DNA of 17,494 nt from Caulobacter sp. (GTDB lineage Bacteria; Pseudomonadota; Alphaproteobacteria; Caulobacterales; Caulobacteraceae): the NCBI GenBank assembly GCA_028291125.1, contig JAQGIN010000288.1, positions 1 through 17,494 on the forward strand. The letters run 5' to 3'. The notes below the pieces were generated by a model that did not search any database, was not told the DNA's origin, and saw nothing but the letters and a program-made list of their open reading frames with translations. Of the stretch, positions 6,930-14,348 are shown piece after piece (position 1 is the first letter of the stretch; the number at the start of each line of letters is the position of its first letter). The translations under genes were made by a program, and so were the position numbers.

Positions 6930-8147
6930 GTGCTCGGCTTCATCCAGACCGCTCTGACCTATATCGTGCCGTTCCTGCTGGTGCTGACCCTGGTGGTCAC
7001 CATCCATGAACTGGGCCACTTCCTGGCCGCCAAGCGCTTCGGCGTGGCCATCGACCGTTTCGCCATCGGTTTTGGTCGCGCCCTGCTGACCTGGCGCGAC
7101 AAGTCAGGCGTCGAGTGGCGCGTCGGCTGGATTCCGCTGGGCGGCTATGTGCGGTTTTCCGGCGACGAAAACGCCGCCAGCGTGCCCGATCAGCAGGACC
7201 TGAACGAAATGCGCCGCGAGATCCTGCGCCGCGACGGGCCCGAGGCGGTCGGCCGCTATCTGCATTTCAAGCCGCTGTGGCAGCGCGCCATCATCGTCGC
7301 CGCCGGTCCGGTGGCCAATTTCCTGCTGGCCATCGTGCTGTTCGCCGCCCTGGCCATGGCCTTCGGCGACACGGTTCGCGCGCCCCGGATCTCCGAGGTG
7401 CAGGCCAATAGCCCCGCCGCCCGGGCCGGCCTGATGGCCGGCGACCTGGTGGTGGCCCTGGACGGCCGCAAGGTCGACGACTTCGAATCGGTGGCCCGCT
7501 ACGTCAATCTGCGGGCCGGGGTGCCGATCCGCTTCACCGTCCAGCGCGGCGGCGCCGTCACCGAGCTGACCGGCACGCCCGAGGTGCGCGAGGTCCACGA
7601 CCGCATCGCCGGCCGCCAGAAGATCGGCGTGCTGGGCATCGCCAACCGCTCCAAGCCGTCCGACTTCCGCCATGTCAGCTACAACCCGATCCAGGCCGTC
7701 GGCCGCGGCGTGACCCAGACCTGGGACGTGCTGTCGACGACGGTGTTCTATCTGGGCCGCCTGGTCGCCGGCCAGGTGCCGGCCGATCAACTGGGCGGGG
7801 TGATCGGCATCGCCAACGCCTCGGGCAAGGTCACTCAGGCGGCCGTCGACGCCGCCCCCACCGGCGGCTGGATGGTGGTCGGGGTGATCGCCAACCTGCT
7901 GAGCTTCTCGGCCGTGCTGTCGGTCAGCATCGGCTTCATGAACCTGTTGCCGATCCCGGTTCTGGACGGCGGCCACTTGCTGTTCTACGCCTACGAAGCC
8001 GTGGCCCGCCGGCCGCTGGGGGCGAGACTTCAGGCGGCGGGCTATCGCGTCGGTCTTGCACTGCTGCTCGGATTCATGTTGTTCGCGACGTGGAACGATC
8101 TGCAGCGCTTGAGCGTGTTCAAATTTCTCGGCGGTCTGTTCTCTTGA
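6930..8147 (+). CDS. rseP: Site-2 zinc metalloprotease RseP (MmpA-like)
   Basis: An inner-membrane intramembrane metalloprotease of the S2P family, 405 residues. The first membrane segment holds the zinc motif HELGHF (His26, Glu27, His30). A single PDZ domain spans about residues 151-212 (ISEVQANSPAARAGL). The C-terminal membrane part has LPIPVLDGGHLL with Asp346 as the third zinc ligand. E. coli RseP has two PDZ domains and about 450 residues; the one-PDZ form is that of Caulobacter MmpA, which cleaves the polarity factor PodJ. Whether this protein acts on PodJ, on anti-sigma factors or on signal-peptide remnants is not shown. The GTG at 6930 follows GAGAAGAGG (6911-6919). Confidence 0.95.
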   Translation: MLGFIQTALTYIVPFLLVLTLVVTIHELGHFLAAKRFGVAIDRFAIGFGRALLTWRDKSGVEWRVGWIPLGGYVRFSGDENAASVPDQQDLNEMRREILRRDGPEAVGRYLHFKPLWQRAIIVAAGPVANFLLAIVLFAALAMAFGDTVRAPRISEVQANSPAARAGLMAGDLVVALDGRKVDDFESVARYVNLRAGVPIRFTVQRGGAVTELTGTPEVREVHDRIAGRQKIGVLGIANRSKPSDFRHVSYNPIQAVGRGVTQTWDVLSTTVFYLGRLVAGQVPADQLGGVIGIANASGKVTQAAVDAAPTGGWMVVGVIANLLSFSAVLSVSIGFMNLLPIPVLDGGHLLFYAYEAVARRPLGARLQAAGYRVGLALLLGFMLFATWNDLQRLSVFKFLGGLFS

Positions 8148-8176
8148 ACGACCGTCTTCCGTCCATGATTGGTCCC

Positions 8177-10522
8177 ATGAGCAAAATTCGCGCCCACAGC
8201 GCCGCGTTCGCCACCGGCGTTGCGCTCCTTCTCGGCTCCACGGCGCTGACCGCGCCTCAGGCGGCCTACGCCCAGGCGCAGAGCGGGGTCGTGTCGCGGA
8301 TCGTCGTCCAGGGCAATGAGCGGATCGAGCAGGGCACGGTGCTCTCCTATCTGCCGATCCAGCCGGGCGACACGGTCGATCCGGCCAAGCTCGACCTGGC
8401 GCTGAAGACCCTGGCCCGCACCGACCTGTTCGCCGACGTCAAGATCGAGCTGCAGGGCGGCGACCTGGTGGTCAAGGTGGTCGAGAACCCGATCATCAAT
8501 CAGGTGGTGTTCGAGGGCAATTCGGCGCTGAAGGAAGACAAGCTGAAGGACGAGGTGCAGATCCGTCCGCGCGGCATCTTCACCCGCTCCAAGGTCCAGG
8601 CCGACGTCCAGCGGATCATCGAACTGTACCGCCGCTCGGGCCGGATCTCGGCCACCGTCACCCCCAAGGTGGTGGAGCTGCCGCAAAAGCGCGTCGACCT
8701 GGTGTTCGAGATCGCCGAAGGCCCCAAGAGCGGCGTGCTCGGCGTCAACTTCCTCGGCAACAACGAATATTCCGACAGCGACCTGCGCGACGTGGTCGTG
8801 ACCAAGGAAAGCCACTGGTACAAGTTCCTGACCAGCAACGACAATTACGACCCCGACCGCATCGAGTACGACCGCGAGCAGCTGCGCAAGCACTACCGCA
8901 ACCGCGGCTATTTCGACTTCCGGGTGGTGTCGTCGGTGGCCGAGCTGGCCCCGGACAAGAACGGCTTCGCCGTCACCTACACCCTCGACGAGGGTCCCAA
9001 GTACAAGTTCGGCAAGATCACCGTCGAGACCGAGCTGAAGAAGCTGGACGGCAATCTGCTGGTCCAGATCCTGCCGATCCGCAGCGGCCAGCTCTATGAA
9101 GACGACCGCATCGAGCAGGCGACCGACGCCCTGACCTTCGCCGCCGGCGCCGCCGGCTTCGCCTTCGTCGACGTGCGCCCGCGCTACGTGCCCAACCGCG
9201 AGACCAACACCGTCGACGTGGTGTTCCAGGTCAAGGAAGGGCCGCGGGTCTATGTCGACCGCATCGACATCGTCGGCAACACCCGCACCCTCGACTACGT
9301 GCTGCGCCGCGAGATGGAGGTCGCCGAGGGCGACGCCTACAACCGCGTGCTGGTCGACCGCTCGAAGAACAACATGCGCGGCCTAGGCTTCTTCAAGGAC
9401 GTGAACATCGAGGAGGTGCCCAGCAGCGCCCCCGACCGTACCGCCCTGCGGGTCAAGGTCGAGGAGCAGCCGACCGGCGAACTGTCGTTCAGCGCCGGCT
9501 ACAGCTCGGTCGACAAGCTGGTGCTGGACGTCGGCATCACCGAGCGCAACTTCCGCGGCCGCGGCCAGAACTTCCGGGCCCGGGTGTCGGTGGGCTCGCT
9601 GCGGCAATCGATCGACTTCGCCTTCACCGAGCCGCGGTTCTTGGGCCGCAACCTGGTCGCCGGCTTCAACCTGTTCTCCTACCGCTACGATCTGAGCCAG
9701 TACGCCGCCTACGACACCAGCTCCACCGGCGGCACGGTGAACTTCGGCTTCCCGCTGACCCAGAACGCCTCGATGTCGCTGCGCTACACCCTGCGGCAGG
9801 ACAAGGTCACCGTGGCCGACTCGCTGTGCGCCCAAGGCTCGGTGTCGCAGATCCTCTGCCTGCAGCGCGGCGCCTACATCACCTCGTCGGTCGGCTACGG
9901 CGTGCGGCTGGACAAGCGCAACGACCCGCTGCGGCCGACCCGCGGCTTCTACGTCTCGCTGACCCAGGACCTGGCCGGCTTCGGCGGCGAGGTGAACTAT
10001 CTGCGCAGCGAGGCCGAGGGCGCCTGGTACCACGGCTTCAACAAGGACTTCGTGTTCAGCGCCAGCGGTTCGGGCGGCTATATCGACGGTTGGGGCGGCG
10101 ACAATGTTCGCATCAACGACCGCTTCTACAAGGGCGGCCAGACCTTCCGCGGCTTCGAGACCGCCGGCATCGGGCCGCGCGACATCTCCACCAACAGCAA
10201 CTCCATGGGTGGCAAGCTCTATGCGATCGGCACCCTGGAGCTGACGATCCCGACCTTCCTGCCCGAACAATACGGCATCAAGGCCGGGCTGTTCACGGAC
10301 TTCGGGACCGTGGGCCTGCTGGACGATGTCGACAAACAGTCCTCGACCGGTAAGTTCGATCCGAACATTCGGGACAACTTGGCCTTGCGGGCCTCCGCGG
10401 GCCTCAGCATCGACTGGAAGTCCCCCATGGGACCCATTCGCTTCGACTTCAGCCACATTCTGGCCAGAGAAGACTACGACAGGACCGAAACCTTCCGGTT
10501 CTCCACCTCCACAAGGTTTTAA
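8177..10522 (+). CDS. bamA: Outer membrane protein assembly factor BamA
   Basis: The core of the BAM complex, which folds and inserts beta-barrel proteins into the outer membrane; 781 residues. A signal peptide occupies about residues 1-32 (cleavage likely after AYA). Five POTRA domains follow to about residue 430; repeated units start with strands such as IVVQGNERIE, VVFEGNSALK, VNFLGNNEYS and IDIVGNTRTLD. A C-terminal 16-strand barrel follows, ending in aromatic F (FSTSTRF), the usual beta-signal. The loop-6 motif appears as FRGF rather than VRGF/Y, with the key Arg kept. No strong ribosome site fixes the start: ATG 8177 gives the best signal peptide, ATG 8165 would add four residues. It lies 29 bases after rseP. 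Confidence 0.95.
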   Translation: MSKIRAHSAAFATGVALLLGSTALTAPQAAYAQAQSGVVSRIVVQGNERIEQGTVLSYLPIQPGDTVDPAKLDLALKTLARTDLFADVKIELQGGDLVVKVVENPIINQVVFEGNSALKEDKLKDEVQIRPRGIFTRSKVQADVQRIIELYRRSGRISATVTPKVVELPQKRVDLVFEIAEGPKSGVLGVNFLGNNEYSDSDLRDVVVTKESHWYKFLTSNDNYDPDRIEYDREQLRKHYRNRGYFDFRVVSSVAELAPDKNGFAVTYTLDEGPKYKFGKITVETELKKLDGNLLVQILPIRSGQLYEDDRIEQATDALTFAAGAAGFAFVDVRPRYVPNRETNTVDVVFQVKEGPRVYVDRIDIVGNTRTLDYVLRREMEVAEGDAYNRVLVDRSKNNMRGLGFFKDVNIEEVPSSAPDRTALRVKVEEQPTGELSFSAGYSSVDKLVLDVGITERNFRGRGQNFRARVSVGSLRQSIDFAFTEPRFLGRNLVAGFNLFSYRYDLSQYAAYDTSSTGGTVNFGFPLTQNASMSLRYTLRQDKVTVADSLCAQGSVSQILCLQRGAYITSSVGYGVRLDKRNDPLRPTRGFYVSLTQDLAGFGGEVNYLRSEAEGAWYHGFNKDFVFSASGSGGYIDGWGGDNVRINDRFYKGGQTFRGFETAGIGPRDISTNSNSMGGKLYAIGTLELTIPTFLPEQYGIKAGLFTDFGTVGLLDDVDKQSSTGKFDPNIRDNLALRASAGLSIDWKSPMGPIRFDFSHILAREDYDRTETFRFSTSTRF

Positions 10523-11160
10523 TGAGCATGACCTCCAAGTTCCTCGCGGCGACCGCCACCAGCTTCGCGGCGCTCGCCGTCGCCAGCAGCGCCTTCGCCC
10601 AAGCCGCGGCGCCCGCCGCCGCTCCGGTCAATCACGGCCCCGCCCTGACCGGCGTCTGCATCTTCTCGAGCCAGCGCGCGATCGCCAGCTCACAGGTCGG
10701 CAAAGCCGTCGACGCCCGGCTGAAGACCATCATCCAGCAGGTCAACGCCGAGCTGACCACCGAGCGCACCGCGCTCGACAATGACGCCAAGGCCCTGGAC
10801 ACCAAGAAGGCCACCCTGGCCCAGGACGCGCTCGAGCAACAGGCCGGCGCCCTGCAAGTCCGCGCCAACGCCTGGCAGCGCAAGGGTCAGCTGCGCCAGA
10901 AGGAAGTCGAAGCCACCGAGCAAAAGGCTCTGGGCCGCGTCTACCAAGAGCTGGATCCGGCCATCAAGTCGGTCTACCAGGCCAAGACCTGCGGCCTGCT
11001 GCTGGACCGCGAGAGCGTGCTGCTGGCCAACCCGGCCATGGACATCACCGACACCGTGGTGACCGCCCTGGACGCCCGCATCAAGACCCTGACCTTCGAC
11101 CGGGAACGTCTGGACCAAGCGGCTCCGGGGGCCCAAGCTCTGCAACCGACCCAGAAATAA
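10522..11160 (+). CDS. OmpH/Skp-family periplasmic chaperone
   Basis: A 212-residue secreted protein of the OmpH (Skp) family, directly after bamA with start and stop overlapping by one base (TAATG). A signal peptide ends at about residue 26 (SSAFA|QAA). After an Ala/Pro-rich stretch comes a beta strand (TGVCIFSSQRAI), a long charged alpha-helical hairpin rich in Lys, Glu and Gln (about residues 55-150), and a return strand region (KTCGLLLDRESVLLANPAMD). This is the tentacle-plus-body plan of Skp, which holds unfolded outer-membrane proteins for BamA. Two cysteines (46 and 157) lie in the two body strands. Overall similarity to E. coli Skp looks low; the call rests on position and architecture. 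Confidence 0.85.
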   Translation: MSMTSKFLAATATSFAALAVASSAFAQAAAPAAAPVNHGPALTGVCIFSSQRAIASSQVGKAVDARLKTIIQQVNAELTTERTALDNDAKALDTKKATLAQDALEQQAGALQVRANAWQRKGQLRQKEVEATEQKALGRVYQELDPAIKSVYQAKTCGLLLDRESVLLANPAMDITDTVVTALDARIKTLTFDRERLDQAAPGAQALQPTQK

Positions 11161-11166
11161 GCGAAT

Positions 11167-11190
11167 CGGCTCGCGCTGATGCGCGAGTCG
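11167..11190 (+). promoter_or_regulatory. Hairpin between the Skp-like gene and lpxD
   Basis: CGGCTCGCGC (11167-11176) pairs with GCGCGAGTCG (11181-11190), with one G-U pair, around a TGAT loop. The outer CGAA (11162-11165) and TTCG (11193-11196) can extend it across a small internal loop. No T-run follows. It reaches close to the lpxD ribosome site GAGAGG (11196-11201), so it may modulate lpxD translation or mRNA processing rather than terminate. Confidence 0.5.
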
Positions 11191-11205
11191 CTTTCGAGAG
11201 GACCC

Positions 11206-12225
11206 ATGCCGGACCCGCGTTTTTTTGAAGACCTGGGTCCGGCGAGCCTGTCCGAGCTGGCCCGTCTCGGCGGCGCCCAGCTGCTCGACGAGGCCCTCGG
11301 CGAGCGGATGATCGGCCATGTGGCGCCCCTGGGCGCCGCCGGGCCGGACGCCGCCGCCTTCTTCTCCGATCCCAAGCTGCTGGCCGGCCTGGCCGCCACC
11401 GCGGCCGGGGCCTGTTTCCTGCGCGCCGACCAGGCGCAGGCGGCCCCGGCCGGCTGCGCCGTGCTGGTCACCGCCCATCCGCAGGCCGCCTGGGCCATGG
11501 CGGCCCGCCGGCTGCACGCCCCGATCCACCACCAGGCCGGCGCCCCGGCCGTGCATCCGTCGGCGCGGCTGGAGGAGGGCGTCCTGCTGTCCCCCGGCGT
11601 ATCGATCGGCCAGGGCGCTCGGATCGGCCGCGGCACGCGCCTGGCGCCGGGCGCCGTGGTCGGGCCGGGGGTGGCCATCGGCCGCGACGGCCTGATCGGC
11701 CCAAACGCCGTCATCGGCTTCGCCCTGATCGGCGACCGGGTGCGGATCCACGCCGGGGCGGTGATCGGCGAGGCGGGCTTCGGCGCGGCCGCCGGCCCGG
11801 CCGGCGTCGTCGACATGCCGCAGTTGGGCCGGGTGGTGATCCAGGACGGCGTCACCATCGGCGCCAACAGCTGCGTCGACCGCGGGGCCTTCGACGACAC
11901 CACGATCGGCGAGAACACCAAGATCGACAATCTGGTGCATGTCGGCCACAACGTGCGGATCGGGCGCAACTGCGTGCTGGCGGCCTATACCGGCATTTCC
12001 GGCAGCACGGTCATCGGCGACGGCGTCTCGTTCGGCGGCAAGGCCGGCGTGGCCGATCATCTGAACATCGGATCGGGGGCCCGGGTCGCCGCGGCGGGCG
12101 CGGTGATGCGCGACATCCCGCCCGGGGAAACCTGGGGCGGGGTGCCGGCCCAGCCGATCCGGCAATGGTTGCGGGAGACCGCGTGGCTGTCGCGCATGGC
12201 GGGCGGCCGGGGAAAAAGGGGCTGA
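11206..12225 (+). CDS. lpxD: UDP-3-O-acylglucosamine N-acyltransferase
   Basis: The third enzyme of lipid A synthesis. It transfers a hydroxyacyl chain from ACP to the 2-amino group of UDP-3-O-acyl-GlcN; cytoplasmic trimer; 339 residues. An N-terminal uridine-binding domain (about 1-100) precedes a left-handed beta helix of hexapeptide repeats (I-G-x-x-A/T pattern, for example IGQGARIGRGTRLAPGAVVG). The catalytic His is in LVHVGHNVRIG (His248), and DMPQLGRVVI is a family block. The ATG at 11206 has GAGAGG (11196-11201); an in-frame ATG at 11179 lies inside the intergenic hairpin and is rejected. fabZ starts three bases after its stop codon. Confidence 0.96.
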   Translation: MPDPRFFEDLGPASLSELARLGGAQLLDEALGERMIGHVAPLGAAGPDAAAFFSDPKLLAGLAATAAGACFLRADQAQAAPAGCAVLVTAHPQAAWAMAARRLHAPIHHQAGAPAVHPSARLEEGVLLSPGVSIGQGARIGRGTRLAPGAVVGPGVAIGRDGLIGPNAVIGFALIGDRVRIHAGAVIGEAGFGAAAGPAGVVDMPQLGRVVIQDGVTIGANSCVDRGAFDDTTIGENTKIDNLVHVGHNVRIGRNCVLAAYTGISGSTVIGDGVSFGGKAGVADHLNIGSGARVAAAGAVMRDIPPGETWGGVPAQPIRQWLRETAWLSRMAGGRGKRG

Positions 12226-12227
12226 GT

Positions 12228-12704
12228 ATGGGCCAAAAGACCGCCGATCCGGCGCAATCGCATATCGACATCGCCGAGATCCTGGCGCGCATCCCGCACC
12301 GCTACCCGTTCCTGCTGGTCGACCGGGCCGAGGACTACCGGCCGCACCAGTCGATCATCGGCATCAAGTGCGTCACCGTGAACGAGCCCTTCTTCCAGGG
12401 CCACTTCCCGAACAACCCGGTGATGCCGGGGGTGCTGATCATCGAGGCCATGGGCCAGACCGGCGCGGTGCTGATGTCCAAGTCGCTGGAGGTCAACACC
12501 GAGGGCAAGACCATCTTCTTCATGTCGGTCGACAACGCCCGCTTCCGCGCCCCCGTGCGGCCCGGCGACGTGCTGCGCATGGAGGTCGAGGTCACGCGCG
12601 CGCGGTCCAACATCTTCAAGTTCAAGGGCGTGGCCAAGGTCGGCGACAAGGTGGCCGCCGAGGCTGAGTTCGCCGCCATGCTGGTGGAGACCCCGACCAA
12701 ATGA
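12228..12704 (+). CDS. fabZ: (3R)-hydroxyacyl-ACP dehydratase FabZ
   Basis: A hot-dog fold dehydratase of type II fatty acid synthesis that removes water from 3-hydroxyacyl-ACP; 158 residues. IPHRYPFLLVDR is the N-terminal signature, and FFQGHFPNNPVMPGVLIIEA holds the catalytic His59 with Glu73 just beyond in IIEAMGQ. The ATG at 12228 follows AGGGG (12217-12221). Its position between lpxD and lpxA is conserved and makes sense because FabZ competes with LpxA and LpxD for the same hydroxyacyl-ACP pool. The gene overlaps lpxA by four bases (ATGA). Confidence 0.97.
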   Translation: MGQKTADPAQSHIDIAEILARIPHRYPFLLVDRAEDYRPHQSIIGIKCVTVNEPFFQGHFPNNPVMPGVLIIEAMGQTGAVLMSKSLEVNTEGKTIFFMSVDNARFRAPVRPGDVLRMEVEVTRARSNIFKFKGVAKVGDKVAAEAEFAAMLVETPTK

Positions 12705-13495
12705 GCCTGATCCACCCCTCCGCCATCGTCGCGCCCGGCGCCCAGATCGCCGCCGACGTCGAGATCGGCCCGTTCAGCATCGTCGGCCCGGACGTGACCC
12801 TGGCGGCCGGGGTGAAGCTGACCTCGCACGTGGTGATCGAGGGCGTCACCAGCCTGGGCGAGGGCTGCGTCGTCCACGCCTTCGCCAATCTGGGAGGCCC
12901 GCCGCAGCACCTGGGCCACAAGGGCGAGAAGACCCAGCTGGTCATCGGTCCGCGCAACATCATCCGCGAACACGTCACCATGCACACCGGCACCGCCTCG
13001 GGCCGCGGCGTGACCACGGTGGGGGCCGACGGCCTCTACATGGTCGGCTCGCACATCGCCCACGACTGCATCGTCGGCGACTCGGTGGTGATGGCCAAGG
13101 GCGCGACCCTGGGCGGCCACGTGGCGATCGGCGACTTCGTGTTCATGGGCGGCCTAGCGGCGGCCCACCAGTTCTCGCGCATCGGCCGCTACAGCTTCAT
13201 CGGCGGTCTGGCCGCGGTGACCAAGGACGTCATCCCCTACGGCTCGGTGTGGGGCAACCACGCCCATCTCGAGGGCCTGAACCTGGTCGGCCTCAAGCGC
13301 CGCGGCTTCTCGCGCGAGACCATCAACGCCCTGCGCGCCGCCTACCGCCTGCTGTTCGCCGACGAGGGCACTTTCCAGGAACGGCTCGAGGACGTGGCCG
13401 AGACCCATGCCGGCGCGACCGAGGTGATGGAGATCGTCGACTTCATCCGCGCCGACGCCAACCGCCCCCTGTGCCTGCCGCAGCGCGAGGTCTAG
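12701..13495 (+). CDS. lpxA: Acyl-ACP--UDP-GlcNAc O-acyltransferase
   Basis: The first enzyme of lipid A synthesis, a cytoplasmic trimer of left-handed beta helices; 264 residues, normal length. Hexapeptide repeats fill the first two thirds (IHPSAIVAPGAQIAADVEIG). SHIAHDCIVGD contains the catalytic His121, equivalent to E. coli His125, and LGGHVAIGDFVFMGG and HQFSRIGRYSFIGG follow. The C-terminal helical part begins at LKRRGFSRETINALR. The start ATG overlaps the fabZ stop (ATGA), so translation is probably coupled. In Caulobacter relatives the acceptor may be the diamino sugar nucleotide UDP-GlcNAc3N rather than UDP-GlcNAc; the sequence alone does not settle this. Confidence 0.97.
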   Translation: MSLIHPSAIVAPGAQIAADVEIGPFSIVGPDVTLAAGVKLTSHVVIEGVTSLGEGCVVHAFANLGGPPQHLGHKGEKTQLVIGPRNIIREHVTMHTGTASGRGVTTVGADGLYMVGSHIAHDCIVGDSVVMAKGATLGGHVAIGDFVFMGGLAAAHQFSRIGRYSFIGGLAAVTKDVIPYGSVWGNHAHLEGLNLVGLKRRGFSRETINALRAAYRLLFADEGTFQERLEDVAETHAGATEVMEIVDFIRADANRPLCLPQREV

Positions 13496-13505
13496 GCTGG
13501 CCGCC

Positions 13506-14348
13506 ATGCGCAAGCTGGGTCTGATCGCCGGCGGCGGGTCGCTGCCCATCGAGCTCGCCGACCACTGCCAGGCCGCCGGCCGGCCGTTCGCGGTCATGCG
13601 CCTGCGCGGCTTCGCCGACCCCGCCCTGGAGGCCTTTCCCGGCCGTGAGGTGGGTCTGGGCGAGCTGGGCAAGTGCTTCAAGGCCCTGCGCGCCGCCGGC
13701 TGCGAGGTGGTCTGCTTCGCCGGCACCGTTGATCGTCCCGACTTCGCCAAACTGATGCCCGACCTGCGCGGCCTGGCCGCATTGCCCGGCATCGTCGCCG
13801 CCGGCCGCCACGGCGACGACGCCCTGCTGCGCAAGGTGCTGGGCGAGTTCGAGAAGGACGGCTTCGCCATCGAGGGGGCGCACGAGGTGATGGGCGAAAT
13901 GACCCTGCCGCGCGGCCCGCTGGGTCGCCATGCGCCCACGGAGCATCACCGCGCCGACATCGACCGGGCCCTGATCGTCGCCCGCGCCATCGGCCGGCTG
14001 GACGTCGGCCAGGGGGCGGTGGTCTGCGACGGCCTGGTGCTGGCGGTCGAGGCCCAGGAGGGCACCGACGCCATGCTGCGCCGGGTCGCCGAGCTGCCCG
14101 AGGCCATCCGCGGCTGCGCCGAGCGGCCGCGCGGCGTGCTGGCCAAGGCACCCAAGCCGATCCAGGAGACCAAGGTCGACCTGCCGACCATCGGAGTGGC
14201 CACCCTGCAACGCGCCGCCCGGGCCGGCCTGGCCGGGGTGGTCGGCGAGGCCGGGCGGCTGCTGGTCGTCGACCGCGAGGCGGTGATCGCCTGCGCCGAC
14301 GACCTGGGCCTGTTCGTGCTGGGGGTCGAGCCGGAGCCGGGGGCGTGA
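13506..14348 (+). CDS. lpxI: UDP-2,3-diacylglucosamine diphosphatase LpxI
   Basis: LpxI (DUF1009 family) hydrolyses UDP-2,3-diacylglucosamine to lipid X and UMP, replacing the unrelated LpxH in alphaproteobacteria; 280 residues. The N-terminal domain opens with KLGLIAGGGSLPIELADHC. The C-terminal catalytic domain contains DGLVLAVEAQEGTDAMLRR and KVDLPTIG, in which Asp225 falls at the residue number I recall as essential in the C. crescentus enzyme. The start at 13506 lies 10 bases after lpxA with no strong ribosome site visible. The final TGA overlaps the GTG start of lpxB (GTGA). Position between lpxA and lpxB matches its step in the pathway. Confidence 0.96.
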   Translation: MRKLGLIAGGGSLPIELADHCQAAGRPFAVMRLRGFADPALEAFPGREVGLGELGKCFKALRAAGCEVVCFAGTVDRPDFAKLMPDLRGLAALPGIVAAGRHGDDALLRKVLGEFEKDGFAIEGAHEVMGEMTLPRGPLGRHAPTEHHRADIDRALIVARAIGRLDVGQGAVVCDGLVLAVEAQEGTDAMLRRVAELPEAIRGCAERPRGVLAKAPKPIQETKVDLPTIGVATLQRAARAGLAGVVGEAGRLLVVDREAVIACADDLGLFVLGVEPEPGA

